Shown piece after piece: positions 33,260 through 44,396 of a stretch of 64,000 bases of DNA; position 1 is the first letter of the stretch, and every line of letters begins with the position of its first letter. Source of the stretch: Plazaster borealis (lineage: Eukaryota; Echinodermata; Asteroidea; Forcipulatida; Labidiasteridae); contig CM037472.1 of the NCBI GenBank assembly GCA_021014325.1, forward strand, positions 9,920,001-9,984,000. Reading direction: 5' to 3'. The position numbers were made by a program, and so were the translations under genes. Under the pieces are notes generated by a model. That model searched no databases. It saw only the letters and a list, made by a program, of their open reading frames with translations, and was not told where the DNA came from.

Positions 33260-36200
33260 TATATATAAACCTTAGGTTGAAAAGGTCGAATAAAAAAAAA
33301 TAATGAGATGCACCCTTTGACCTATGACCTTCACCAGGAGAGGAAAAAGATAATGAAGAAAATGTTTGTTGGTGTCTGTATACAAATAGTTTATTCGTAC
33401 CATTCGAAAAGAGCAAAAAAACATTACAGATATACCAAATGTGGTTAACAAGATAAGGTAAAGATTAAAAACCTTAATAAATATAGTTTTTAAAGTAAAC
33501 ATTACAAAAATTCAAAATAAAAGTTTTTTTCAAACAAGGATAAGGATCTTTAATATGAATGTCATACTGATGAACGTAATACTCTAGGTTGATACTGCAA
33601 TTAAATTGTTCTCGATATTAGTTACACATTTTCATTGTCAAAAGTATGAATCTTTCTGGCAATGCAAGTGCTTTAAATAAAGCTATTATTCTTCAATATT
33701 ACATGGCAATAATAAAAATAAAGGTTATTTTAAAGTTTACCATCTACAAGCCCCCCCCCCTTTTTTATTTGTCATCTTTGAAAAAATCACACTAAACTCA
33801 GTGTGTTTTATACATGCATAATGAATAACTATTGCTAAAATAAAAATACTTCAAGCAGTTTCTTATTACAGTAAAAGTGGTTTTATAACATCAGAGTTTA
33901 CTTAAATTGTATTTATTCATCATCTAGTAAAATGTGGGATCATTGTGATCTTGTTTGGAACACACTGATTTAATTTAATTCCCTACATTTCTAGTATCAC
34001 AGTTGAGTTAGTGTTAATTAATACCATTCCAAACCGAGGCTGCTATTTTGCACTACATAATAGATGCACCGATTGGGTATAAAATGCAAATTAACATTTC
34101 GCTGCAGGCCCGTTAACAAAAACAAACACGTTATTTTATTTTGATGACGTTACTTCAGATTTGGTGAGCATGCGATTGCCCAATTTAGTTACTTTTGTCT
34201 AACCCTTTCATGCAGTTTCGTTCTATTTTAATAAACATATTAATTATTAATGGTTATTTATTTTTATTGCACAAGTTTCTTAATACAATTAAATGCGTCG
34301 CATGAATTATAAAGAGTAAAGTACACATTCAGCTCGGTTAAATTGTTTTTAACAAAGAGTAAGTTATAAATTCTTGTTAGTACATCACAAATTAAAATGC
34401 AAGTAATATTGTGCTGTTAAATGTTAACATTGAAATTTTCTAAGATGGTCCACGACTAAAAAAACATTTTATGCATCAAAATCATATATTTGTCACTGCT
34501 TTATTTTTGTAAAAGTTAAAACACCACTTTTGGTTTGAGGTTGACCCACCAAGCTATAAATAAATAAACATTTAAAATAATTTATTTATACAATTGTAAT
34601 GATACATTATCTTGTTAGAAAAGTGTTAAGAGAACATGTGTTAGATAATGTTAACTGTTGGTTTGTTCCATTGAGATTAATCATGTTAAATAATAATAAT
34701 CGTAACTGGCCACAAAGAGTAAATCTACATTGGACTAACTCCTTCATAAATAATATAGAGCCCCCCCCCCCCCTCCCAGTGCTACAACTTGTAAAACAAA
34801 GTATAATATATTTCTACTTAGTGTTGGCAAATTATGCTCACCAATTATTAAACTCATAAAGTGATAGTAAAAACAATTAATGTTAGTAATAATCATTATC
34901 AAGAAAGTGTTCATCTACATGTAGGCCTGACTTATGTAAGAGGGCTGGAACCCCAAAGAACCACCCACCTTAGTGATATAACCTTTTCTAATAAGTAAAA
35001 ACAAAATAAAATAAAATAATGATAACTACTAATAATTAATGTTATTTGTTGTGCCTCTGTTAGTTATCAAATTGGGCAGTCTTCATGTGCCTTGAAGTGG
35101 ACCTCAATCACAACATTAAGTTATTTTGTCTTACCTTTTAGCCATACCAGTGATTTAATTAATTGAATAAAAATAGACAATATTGGATACTGGTTAGGTC
35201 AGACATAAAAAGTGACAGTTGGGTGTCAGCCTAATCATTGTATTTTTTAAACCTGGTTTAAAAGCTAGTTCTGAAATTTTATTTCACTAATTTATGCGTA
35301 GGCCTACACTAATTGCAACATATCAGTTATATATTTATTTCATGCATAATTTATTGTACTTATTTATAAAGTTAATTTCAAACAATAACAACATAGGCCC
35401 TCACACCATGACACTGAGGAGTGCCTATAGTTTATAATTGTTAATTGTAACATTTTTATGTTTAAGTTATTTCTTATAAACCACTGTAATTAGTATTGCA
35501 ATTGTATAATTATTAAAATTTGCAGCATTCACTCCTGTGATTAATGTTGATTATTTATATTTTAATTTTATATAAATGTTAATAAATTGATCAATATTTA
35601 ATAATGACATCAGTGGCATTTTTCTTAAGTAACACAACAATGTAAGATTTGTTCAAGATTAAAACTTAATTAATAATATAGAACTTGCTATAGATTTGGC
35701 ATTTATGTATTTGGGGGATGAAATATTCAGGAAAAAATCTTCTGAAGTTATGTTAAATGTCAAATGTATTTAAATAACATTCATGAATTTTAATTCTAAA
35801 CCTAATTTAGTTATGGAATGTTAGTAGGAGACACTACATTACATTAATCAGATATTTATTGTCAAATTCATGAACTTTGTAACACACTCTTTATATAGAC
35901 AAAAATAACATGTATACTATTATTTTATTAGTTAACAAGTGTGACATATTGTTTATCAGGACATATATCCGTCATAGATAAAGATATGATTGGATTAATT
36001 TGTATAGCAAGTAAACAGTGCAATGAAAATACGTTATCATGGTTTAACATTAATTTTTAATTTATAAATTGTTATTTGTCTTCTGATTATGATACCATTA
36101 TGCTACTTGTAATGTGGTCATTTATTTGCAGTTATTTTAATCAAACCATAGAAGTTATTAATTGTCATTTGTTAGTGGTAAAATTTCATGGGATTTTATT

Positions 36201-37010
36201 AAATTAATCATAAGTTGTTCGACACAAAAAAGTTGCCAACAAAGCCCTATCTAGAAATTTAACTTTCTGTATATCATCAATGGTTTATATCTATTAATTC
36301 CCTGTTGATCCCAAACTTTGTAATTTGTTTTTACTTACAGAAAAAAGATTCCCCCCCCCCCCGCCTCAGTCTAGCCTTCTCCATAATAATGTTTTGTGTG
36401 TTTCAGTATTTAAGTAAACCTTATCTATGTTATGCATTTAAAAAAATCATAGATATATTATACTTTTGTTACTTCTTAATTTTTGTAATATCTAATTTTG
36501 TCTCTGAATTATGGAGAGAAAAATAGTAATAACACAATCCAGTGCATTTTAACGGTCTTTGTAATAATAGCATCCTCTTTGTCTACCAGACGAAAACTCT
36601 GATATTGGCCACAATATTTTCAGCGCGCGATGACTCTATATCCGCACGACTCACGCTCCAATCCATCAGCAGCAGCCTCGTTTATGTACTTATATATACT
36701 TATTTGGGGGCAAAAACTACCACATCAAAGATACTGTAAGTACCAATGAAATAATTTACCATTGCAAATAGTAATATAGAACATACAGTTCTTGATTAGT
36801 GATGCATAGGAATCTGAGGTGATTGATTAACAGTCATATAATTAAAAATATAAATCAGTTTATAAGTGCACCATTGCAAGCATTTTAATTACAGTCCGTT
36901 TTAAAATTTGCCGATATCATCTTGGTAAGGTCAGTCTGAAAAGTCGGTAAAGTTCCATTGGAACATTCGTAATTTAAAAACAACTTGTTTTACAACTGAA
37001 CTTATTTTGT
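33260..37010. other. Long AT-rich stretch without genes
   Basis: Frames are short and AT-driven. Uninterrupted C runs of 10-13 bases occur on the same strand at 33751-33760, 34761-34773 and 36351-36362. Near 36600-36720 the sequence is briefly less AT-rich. On the minus strand TATATAAG (about 36692-36699) precedes a 27-codon frame starting MDWSVSRADIESS, which could be a small transcribed unit, but support is thin. Confidence 0.5.
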
Positions 37011-37680
37011 GGCATAGGGGAGAGGTAACCAGCACATCACCCTTTATATCCCAAGAGTTTTTCTGAGGTTGATCTTGAGGAATTCTAACACTGAATAAAC
37101 AATTTTCAACCAGAGACCATCAATGAGGGGAGAGGTTACCAGCACATCACCCTTAGCTCGTCTACATTTCATTCACAATTTGATTTCGATGGATCCGAAA
37201 AGATTTCCACAACAGCAGTTTTGCTGAGGTTGATACACATTCTAACATTGAAGAAACAAGATTCCAAAAGCAATCTATCAACAAGGGGGAGAGGTTACCA
37301 GCACTTCACCCTGAGCTTGTTCACTTTTCATTCACAATCAGTTTTTGATGAAACAGAAGATTTCCGTAACCAATATTCAACAGGGTAGTTTTCATGAGGG
37401 AATTCCAGCACAGATGAGCGACAAGGGGAGAGGTTACCAGCACTTCACCCTTTGCTTTGATGGTAAACAAGCAAGATGACATCATTAACGTTTTCTATAT
37501 ATATAGCAGAGGACTAGAGCACACTAGGCAAAAACTTTGAGATTAAACCAATTTGCTGTTTAAAGCAACTTCTCAAGAGATTAATTGCATGGTTATTGCT
37601 TATAAATATCCATAGATCAATTGAACAATTTAATTATTATTACTATTATTACTTATGATTATAATTCTATATTTCTGGCA

Positions 37681-37924
37681 GTGACACGCTAAAGAACCCT
37701 CAGAAAGTGCCTTGATAGGATCCAGAGTTCCACAAGGTTTGCGTGAAGGGGAGAGGTACCAGCACATCACCCTTATGGCTCCAAGCAAAATAGAAGATCT
37801 TAATGATGAGATGTTTTCCCAAGAAGGAAGGGGCAACAGTGACGAACACAATGCTGAGAGAGATGGACACATTCCTTTCCAATTATGGCACGGTGAAACA
37901 AGCAAGATCACCAATTTACGATGA
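37681..37924 (+). other. Open frame after an acceptor-like site, inside the core array
   Basis: An acceptor-like TATTTCTGGCAG ends at 37681. The best plus frame downstream (SRVPQGLREGERYQHITL, then PSKIEDLNDEMF) runs to a stop near 37922, but it is preceded by an in-frame TGA exactly after the AG. It can only be coding if splicing uses a later AG (about 37694). It contains core 5, in which a one-base deletion makes the frame GERYQHITL. Confidence 0.2.
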
Positions 37925-38025
37925 GTGGTTTTCTTTGTGATTCCTACACTGGGTTGATGCATCCGGCGATACTCTGTATTAACGTGTTGAACAATTTGAG
38001 GTTTTAGTCATACAATACATGCAGT

Positions 38026-38325
38026 AACATGCATCCGAGTTTGTTGGATAGTTGAAGGTTGTGAAGGTTACATCTCAACTTGTCAACCAACTTGTGGTTC
38101 TCTTTAATTAGAAATAAAATCTAAAGTATAATAGAATCTTGCATCTGAACTTGTTGGATAGTTTGTAAGGTTGTGAATCTAAAGTCTAAATCTAAAACAT
38201 GTACTGACAAACATCTCAGCTTGGTGGAAAATTAAGAAGGTTGATAATCAAAAAATATTCCAGTAACTTGCATCTCAACTTGTTGGACTGTTTGTAGTTT
38301 TACAAGGTTTTCAATCTATTATTTT
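38026..38325. repeat. Four diverged copies of a 'CATCT-AACTTGTTGGA' unit
   Basis: TTGCATCTGAACTTGTTGGA with AGTTTGTAAGGTTGTGAAT recurs in altered form at about 38030, 38139, 38210 and 38270, with spacings of 60-110 bp. It lies between two groups of 27-bp cores. Confidence 0.5.
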
Positions 38326-38654
38326 CACTGGCAAAACCATTAGAGAATTTTTGAAGTTCAAGTTGTGTTTGTCATTAAGCAGCTTCAAAGACCTGCGAAC
38401 AGTTTCCCAGTTCATTAGATGGTAACAATCCAGCCACTTTAAACTCAGCTAAGCTGGAGTGCTTTCTGACCGTTCTGTCAGCAGACTGATGTCCAAGGAG
38501 CAAAAGTCCACTGAAAATGTTCCTACTGCACTTGAAGTCAGTGTTGGATACACACGTTTGTTGTTATGACCTACACTAGACCACTTCCAAGAAGATAATC
38601 AAGGTATCCACATTCAGTGGCGGAGAACTCCCAAAAAATTAAGCGAAGCTTGGT

Positions 38655-38745
38655 GTCAACACACTCCATAGAAATAAATGAAAACACACTCCACAGATAT
38701 AAATGAAAATACACTCCATAGACATCAATGAATACATTCCACAAG
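38655..38745. repeat. Short tandem repeat, unit about 29 bp
   Basis: ACACTCCATAGAAATAAATG and variants occur three to four times in a row. A minus frame through it is repeat-driven. Confidence 0.6.
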
Positions 38746-38999
38746 ATTTTTGCATAAAAATCCAAGAGGGGAGAGGTTACCAGCACGTTCACCCTCAGCC
38801 ATCATCCTCAGCATGTGGCTACATAGGTGTGGTACTTCAAACAAAATCTATGATCCCAAAATTATCTCCATGAGACAAAACACTACCTTTTACTAGAAGT
38901 AAATAACCAATTTCCGTCAACAGAAATGGAGATTTTGAGGGTAGAGGTTACCAGCACATAACCCTCAGTCAGTATCTTCAGCATACTGACAAACAGCTC

Positions 39000-39530
39000 T
39001 CACGAAAGTTAATACATTACGGCATCATTCTTAACAAAACCCTTTAGTCTTACAACGTAATGATATCGAGTATACCAATTATATAAGAAACCTACATGTG
39101 AGGTTTAAATATTTAAGGTTTCTAGTTCAATCCTCATTAATCAAACACGTCTCAACAGTCTTAGAATGTTTTAATAGACTAAAGATGCTAGGTCTAATTT
39201 TGGCACATTTGACCCCAAAATTTAGATAAAAAATTTTAAATAGCAAAGTTGTATGCTTTCATTTAAGGTATTGCACGAACAAAAATACTCCAAAGATTAG
39301 TGGTAGTTAATTAAAAACTCAAAATGAATGATTGTCAGGATCCCGACATTATCTCAAGTCCATCAGCCATGTACAAACAACTTTGCATGTTCCATGGATT
39401 TTGTGCATTGTCCTTAGCATATTGAACAGTTTTTGTATGTTTTTTTCTTTTGAAAAAGCATCAGCAAAATTTAGAGAGAAAATTCTAGAAACAAAAACTA
39501 TTTTGGCGAAAATCGGGCCGTGCACCTTTA
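39000..39530. other. Unclassified stretch
   Basis: AT-rich, no gene or clear repeat. Confidence 0.45.
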
Positions 39531-39534
39531 ATTT

Positions 39535-39690
39535 GCATCAGGGATAAAAAAGTAAGGTTTTACCCTACACCAAAGTGTGATAAGCACTGTACACTCTGTG
39601 CTTTCCCCCAAGTCCTGTGGAAAACAAATCCACAGACTTCCTACTTGGGTGGGATTCGAACCCACAACCCCTGCATTCAGAGCAGTTATA
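39535..39690 (-). mobile_element. tRNA-derived SINE, second family
   Basis: On the minus strand a canonical B box stands in GGGTTGTGGGTTCGAATCCC. Downstream are the body words GGATTTGTTTTCCACAGGAC and AAGCACAGAGTGTACAGTGC and an end near TACTTTTTTATCCC. The A-box side is unclear. The 139-codon frame over it contains the tRNA-like part and is not a gene. Confidence 0.6.
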
Positions 39691-39699
39691 TCTCTTAGT

Positions 39700-40268
39700 C
39701 TTAGAATTACTGTCTTGTCTTGAACAGCAACTGCCTTGATCCATCTTGTCAGAATTAGTCCAATTCGCGACTGCATCCAGAAAACTAGTTCTTTCAATTG
39801 TCATTTGCGGATGTTGTTTCCAGTCTTTTTCTTGAGTCTTTATGAATTGATTGGTAGACAATGTTCTTTCCTTGCGGTCCCTGTTTGATAACATTGCTTG
39901 GGTGTTTCTCTGGGTGCTGTATCCCTTGAATGTGCCATATTTGTTCTTAGAGTCACAACAAAATGTCCCAAAGAGGTTTTTCAAAACGGTCCAACGGATA
40001 AATTGTCTCTGCTTCTGAAGATTCTTGCATGTTGTTTCTATTGTGGGTTAGTGGCGTCATTGGTCGACTTATTCAAATTGGTGCTTGGTGCCTTTCATTA
40101 TCTCTGGTGACCATCTACAAAGAATCACAAACAAGGAATTTGTTTTTACTGAAACATTCTTTCATACACAAATGAAAGTTAACCATCATAGTTCATATGG
40201 GGAATCGTTACTGGGTGAAAGTCAAATGCTGGAAAAAAAACGTTTTTTGAAACTAGGCACCAAATTGT
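39700..40268. other. Unclassified stretch
   Basis: No supportable gene. Minus frames here extend the SINE frame and are not conserved with anything in the window. Confidence 0.4.
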
Positions 40269-40269
40269 A

Positions 40270-40890
40270 GAAGGTATAAGTAAGATTTGAAACCTTGCAT
40301 GGTGGAGATAGACTCTAGTAAGGTTTGAGGTAACACCATGTACATCAATAGGATTTGAAACTTTGCATGGTGGAGATACAATCTACTAAGGTTTGAGGTA
40401 ACACCATGTACATGAGTAGGATTGAAACGTTGCATGGTGGAGATACACTCCAGTAAGGTTTGTGGTAACACCATGTACAGGAGTAGGATTTGAAACTTTG
40501 CATGGTGGAGATACAATCTAGTAAGGTTTGCAGTAACACCATGTACATGAGTAGGATTTGAAACTTTGCATGGTGGAGATACAATCTAGTAAGGTTTGCA
40601 GTAACACCATGTACATGAGTAGGATTTGAAACTTTGCATGGTGGAGATACAATCTAGTAAGGTTTGTGGTAACACCATGTACAGGAGTAGGATTTGAAAC
40701 TTTGCATGGTGGAGATACAATCTAGAAAGGTTTGTAGTAACACCATGTACATGAGTAGGATTTGAAACTTTGCATGGTGGAGATACAATCTAGTAAGGTT
40801 TGTGGTAGCACCATGTACATGAGTAGGATTTGAAACTTTGCATGGTGGAGATACAATCTAGTAAGGTTTGTGGAGACACCTTGTACATAA
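40270..40890. repeat. Minisatellite, 68-bp unit, about nine copies
   Basis: AGGTTTG-starts fall at 40321, 40389, 40456, 40524, 40592, 40660, 40728, 40796 and 40864, each unit containing AACACCATGTACATGAGTAG and TTTGCATGGTGGAGATACA. Divergence is low (a few substitutions per unit). Minus frames repeating MYLHHAKFQILL follow from the repeat. Confidence 0.9.
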
Positions 40891-41245
40891 ATCTCTCTCT
40901 ATGATCTGTGGTGGTTCTGAGAAGAACTGGTGGTTGTCAACCCAATGTTTTGATCAGTATGCTCAAGTAGGAGGTAGGCCTATGTTGAAATGATTTCTAC
41001 CTTCACATCACTCATGAAGTTGGAGATTTCAAGGACCTTTTGAGAATGGTGTTATCCTCAGCACTAGAGAAGTAGCAGACCAAAGAGAATAATTCATTGA
41101 TATCAGAAGACAACAACAGCTATACTTTTCCACCAGGCAGACCTAAAAGGTCTGAACTTGGGTAAAAGTCTAAAATTTCTCATACCTATCACTAAATGCC
41201 TGTGTCCTTCACATATAAATAAATGGCAATTATGTGCTTACTTTT

Positions 41246-41509
41246 TAGATGAGCATTCCCGGTATCCAATCACCAAGGTGTGCATCAGTGTTTGTGTTGG
41301 CAGACATGAAGACTGCAAACCCAGTCTTGTCCAAGCTGGAGGTCAAAGTGGATGGCATTCCCTCACCATAATGTCCAGCCATATCAGAAACTGTCTCAAC
41401 TTGGGGATTATTGTCTTGGATGCCATTTGTACTTGGAAGAGTGAGCTGCCAATGTAGGTCAAATTGGTTACATTGGGACAGCTTTCTAATTGTATCTTGT
41501 GATCGATCT
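41246..41509 (-). CDS. Possible minus-strand exon, unrecognised; frame uncertain
   Basis: On the minus strand a good acceptor (TATTCTTTGCAG, ending about 41510) precedes an open frame starting IDHKIQLESCPNVTNLTYIG. A second frame over the left part reads STLTSSLDKTGFAVF and TNTDAHLGDWIPG and ends at a TAA near 41248. The phrase 'F-x-V-x-AHL-D-IPG' has a diverged, broken counterpart at 42530-42740, which suggests duplicated coding sequence. The two frames do not join without a shift, so this is either a pseudogene or two exon pieces. Confidence 0.3.
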
Positions 41510-41544
41510 GCAAAGAATAAAATAATATAAATATAGAAGGCTGT

Positions 41545-41815
41545 TCATCCTTACTCGCAGCTGATAATTATAACTACAAGAAACGCAGCTACATGGCACA
41601 CCGCAGGCATGCAAGCCACATTGACCCATAATGACCACAAAGCACGGCCAGAAATTGAAAATGTTTGATTTTTCCAGAGGGAGGAAAACCAGAGGGCCTG
41701 GAGAAAACTCTCGTGGCACAGGAGAGAACCAACGCACAACTCTACTCTCTTATAGCCCTAGCCGGGAATCGTACCAGGGCAACAGTGGTGAGAGGCAAGC
41801 GCTTTAAGCACTAGT
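41545..41815 (-). mobile_element. tRNA-derived SINE, third family
   Basis: On the minus strand: CTTAAAGCGCTTGCCTCTCA (tRNA-like), B box CCTGGTACGATTCCCGGC, then the body CTATAAGAGAGTAGAGTTGT, CTCTCCTGTGCCACGAGAG and GGTTTTCCTCCCTCTGGAAA, ending in an AT-rich tail near 41515. The body resembles the shared central domains of SINEs in marine invertebrates (recalled, not checked). Confidence 0.65.
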
Positions 41816-42057
41816 CACTATTGTCAACAACCCCCAAAAAATCACTTTTTCTAAAACATTCTTTTAAATAGTAATGAAGAGAAGCCTTGATGTCAGGGAA
41901 TGAAAGATTATTAATGCATTTTAAACATACAACTCAGATTACAACTTTGGATTTGCACAAAGAAAAAGAGTAAATGGCCAGGCAAACTTAACTACAGTAT
42001 TTTAAAGTTTGTTGTGGCACTGTTATTGAAGAAAAGGGAATAAATTCAGCTGATCTT

Positions 42058-42290
42058 GGCCAAATTTTATAAAGCTGTTTACCGGTAAGCAATGTTTGTG
42101 CTTACTATTGCAGAAAAACGTGCGTAAGCAAAAGTGTATTTCATAAATGACAGAGACAATTTGACAGCAGGCTTTTACGTGGGATTTCCATTATTGAGTC
42201 AATCATCTGCTTACAAAAACCACCGGCAAGCTAGCGTGCCTGTTGTTATACTATAAGATTAGCAGTGTCTTTGAATGATAAAATAGACAT
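42058..42290. mobile_element. Diverged GGGCCC-family MITE
   Basis: GGCCAAATTTTATAAAGCTG at the left, with ACCGGTAAGCAATGTTTGTGC and, later, the opposed AGCGTGCCTGTTGT and AAGATTAGCAGTGTC, matches the plan of the copy at 24494-24776. The terminal GGGCCC is lost. Confidence 0.5.
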
Positions 42291-42334
42291 AGCTGTTGCA
42301 AATTGCTTACCAATCAAAAGGACCTATGGTATAA

Positions 42335-42400
42335 ATGCAAGAAATATTTAATGGCCCGACATTTCGACCCTAGCAGAGTCTTTCTATCTGTGTTTATGAA
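42335..42400 (-). repeat. Motif shared with 44070-44112, resembling Penelope-like element flanks
   Basis: On the minus strand GACTCTGCTAGGGTCGAAAT is present here (42363-42382) and again near 44083-44102. Sequences of this kind (CTGCTAGGGTCGAAA-like) are known near the termini of Penelope-like elements, where hammerhead ribozyme motifs lie. No complete ribozyme core is visible here. Confidence 0.4.
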
Positions 42401-42845
42401 GTACACACTGCGCTAAGAGAGATGCCCCGTCAGCACAAAACATCTGCTTATATACAGGATATATGAAGTTGGCCTAACTGAAAACAATTATTAGCCTGTT
42501 TATAAAATAGCTTACTTTGGAGATGAATATCTGAGACATGTCCATGAATCCCATCATCCAGGTGTGCGCCGATGTTTATAACCAATCATCTGTTGAGTAC
42601 CGTGAACCCAGCTTGTCCTGTACAAAAGCAGTCCTCATCACATCAGCTGAGAATATCCAACCTCTTGTAATGATCAAGGAAACTGGCTCCATCTCTCAAC
42701 CTGCCCCCAACAAAATACAAATCAAATTGCACAATAAAGCTCTTTTAATTGTTGAAATGTAATTCAAACTGTGCTTTATGCTCAGGTAGTGTAAAGCGCT
42801 GGCTCAACTCAATCTTTCCCCACACCACACACATTCTTCAGCTAT

Positions 42846-43340
42846 GACCTCAAGGTCTCCCACAACTGACAAGAAACTCTCCTGCTAACCACTGACGTCA
42901 TCCAAGAAACTCTCCTGCTAACCACTGACATCATCCAAGAAACTCTCCTGCTAACCACTGACGTCATCCAAGAAATTCTCCTGCTAACCACTGACATCAT
43001 CCAAGAAACTCTCCTGCTAACCACTGACGTCATGCAAGAAACTCTCCTGCTAACCACTGACGCCATCCAAGAAACTCTCCTGCTAACCACTGACATCATC
43101 CAAGAAACTCTCCTGCTAACCACTGACGTCATCCAAGAAACTCTCCTGCTAACCACTGACATCATCCAAGAAACTCTCCTGCTAACCACTGACGTCATCC
43201 AAGAAACTCTCCTGCTAACCACTGGCATCATCCAAGAAACTCTCCTGCTAACCACTGACGTCATGCAAGAAACTCTCCTGCTAACCACTGACGTCATCCA
43301 AGAAACTCTCCTGCTAACCACTGACATCATCCAACTTTTT
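42846..43340. repeat. Minisatellite, 33-bp unit, about 14 copies, with CRE sites
   Basis: The unit is TCATCCAAGAAACTCTCCTG plus CTAACCACTGACG. Units alternate between ACTGACGTCA and ACTGACATCA, giving a 66-bp higher-order repeat. Every ACG version creates a perfect TGACGTCA palindrome, the cAMP response element. As 33 is divisible by three, both strands stay open (VIQETLLLTTD on plus, VVSRRVSWMTS on minus); these are not convincing proteins. Confidence 0.9.
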
Positions 43341-43665
43341 CCCCAAATACTGATATCACTAAACTTATGTTATTTCTCTGTGACATCATTTCTAATTTAT
43401 AGGCATCACCCCACCGCCAAAAAGACCATAAATAACAATTCTAAAATTTCATAATTTATCTGTCCTTATTATTCTTTTTCCTTTGACTTGACCCCATTTG
43501 AATAAGATTCACCTCTCAGATACCTACAAGCTATGATTTAGCACCACTGTAATGTTTCTAGCTTAAAGTTCACCTAAATAAAATAAGGTTTTGATTCTAT
43601 ACTTGGTTCATGTGCTTTTCTTCTTATTTGTCCACACTCCACTCCAATCCACTCTGAAAGTAAAC

Positions 43666-44010
43666 TTAAAGGGTCTGTATAAGTTTGGTAACGACTCTAA
43701 AAATTGGTTAGAAGTACAGCAGCTTTGGATAGTATACTGAATTTTGAGAAACTTTTCACTTCCTAGTACTGAGGTTATGAAAAAAGATATCACCTTTTAT
43801 TCCAAAATTTTTGAGACAGAGTGTGTATTCCAGTGCAGATTATTCTTCCTGCGTGGACATTACCACTCCAGATTTTTGACAATATCTCAAAAAACGCTAC
43901 CACCTTTAGAAATGAAATTTTCACAGGTTAGTTTTATGGTATATATCTACAACTATAAAGAATTGAAACAACAGTGGGTTCCAATTACAAAACGTGAACA
44001 GACCCTTTAA
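43666..44010. mobile_element. TTAA-type MITE, family B, copy 1
   Basis: TTAAAGGGTCTGTATAAGTTTGG at the left is complementary to the right end GTGAACAGACCCTTTAA. The 345-bp element is closely related in layout to family A but has its own termini. A second copy is at 59318-59672. Confidence 0.8.
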
Positions 44011-44396
44011 AGATAATCATTATATTACAAAGCTTTTCTCTGTGTAGAAATAGTAGTTGTAAAATTAGTTAGTGGCCTGACATTTCGACCCTAGCAGAGT
44101 CTTTCGCAAAGGCTAACAATTAATAAATAGATTATAACTCACTTATAAGGACATATGGTCATCCATGTCATTTGCTGTCTAATCAAGAATGTCATGCAGA
44201 GGACACCTCATTTGTAAAATGGCTTGCTCAGCTGAGTAAGAGATGAAAACAGAGGGCATTTTTGTGAAGAAAGTTCGCCTCAAACAAGGCTAAAAGCCAC
44301 TCTTGGCAAGGGGCTACAAGAAGAAAACATTTACAAGAAACTGTCGTCATGATCATAGTCTGCTTGTGGCTGGACAATGGAAACATGAACTCTGAA

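Larger units (their letters stand above)
37017..38965. repeat. Array of seven conserved 27-bp cores in diverged spacers
   Basis: Cores begin at 37017, 37127, 37286, 37425, 37748, 38768 and about 38939. Each contains GAGAGGTTACCAGCAC (or one-base variants) followed by a CACCCT-like end. Spacings are 110, 159, 139, 323, 1020 and 171. Spacers share only weak similarity (for example TTTCATTCACAAT at 37166 and 37321, and GAGGTTGAT at 37068 and 37213). On the minus strand most cores read KG(D/E)VLVTSPL, and copies 5 and 6 differ by a base deletion or insertion. Stops lie close upstream, so the peptide is not part of a long frame. Nature unknown. Confidence 0.65.

Noticed and set aside
37017..38965. 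A CRISPR-like array
   Set aside because: Repeat-like cores with unique spacers look superficially similar, but spacing is irregular (110-1,020 bp), the genome is animal, and no cas gene is present.
39565..39984. 139-codon minus frame
   Set aside because: Includes a tRNA-derived SINE head (GGTTCGAATCCC); not conserved with any known protein.
40253..40584. Frames with repeated MYLHHAKFQILL
   Set aside because: Product of the 68-bp minisatellite, which shifts frame each unit.
42842..43454. Repetitive proteins VVSRRVSWMTS (minus) and VIQETLLLTTD (plus)
   Set aside because: Both strands are open because the unit is 33 bp. No signal for start, splicing or amino acid conservation beyond the DNA repeat.
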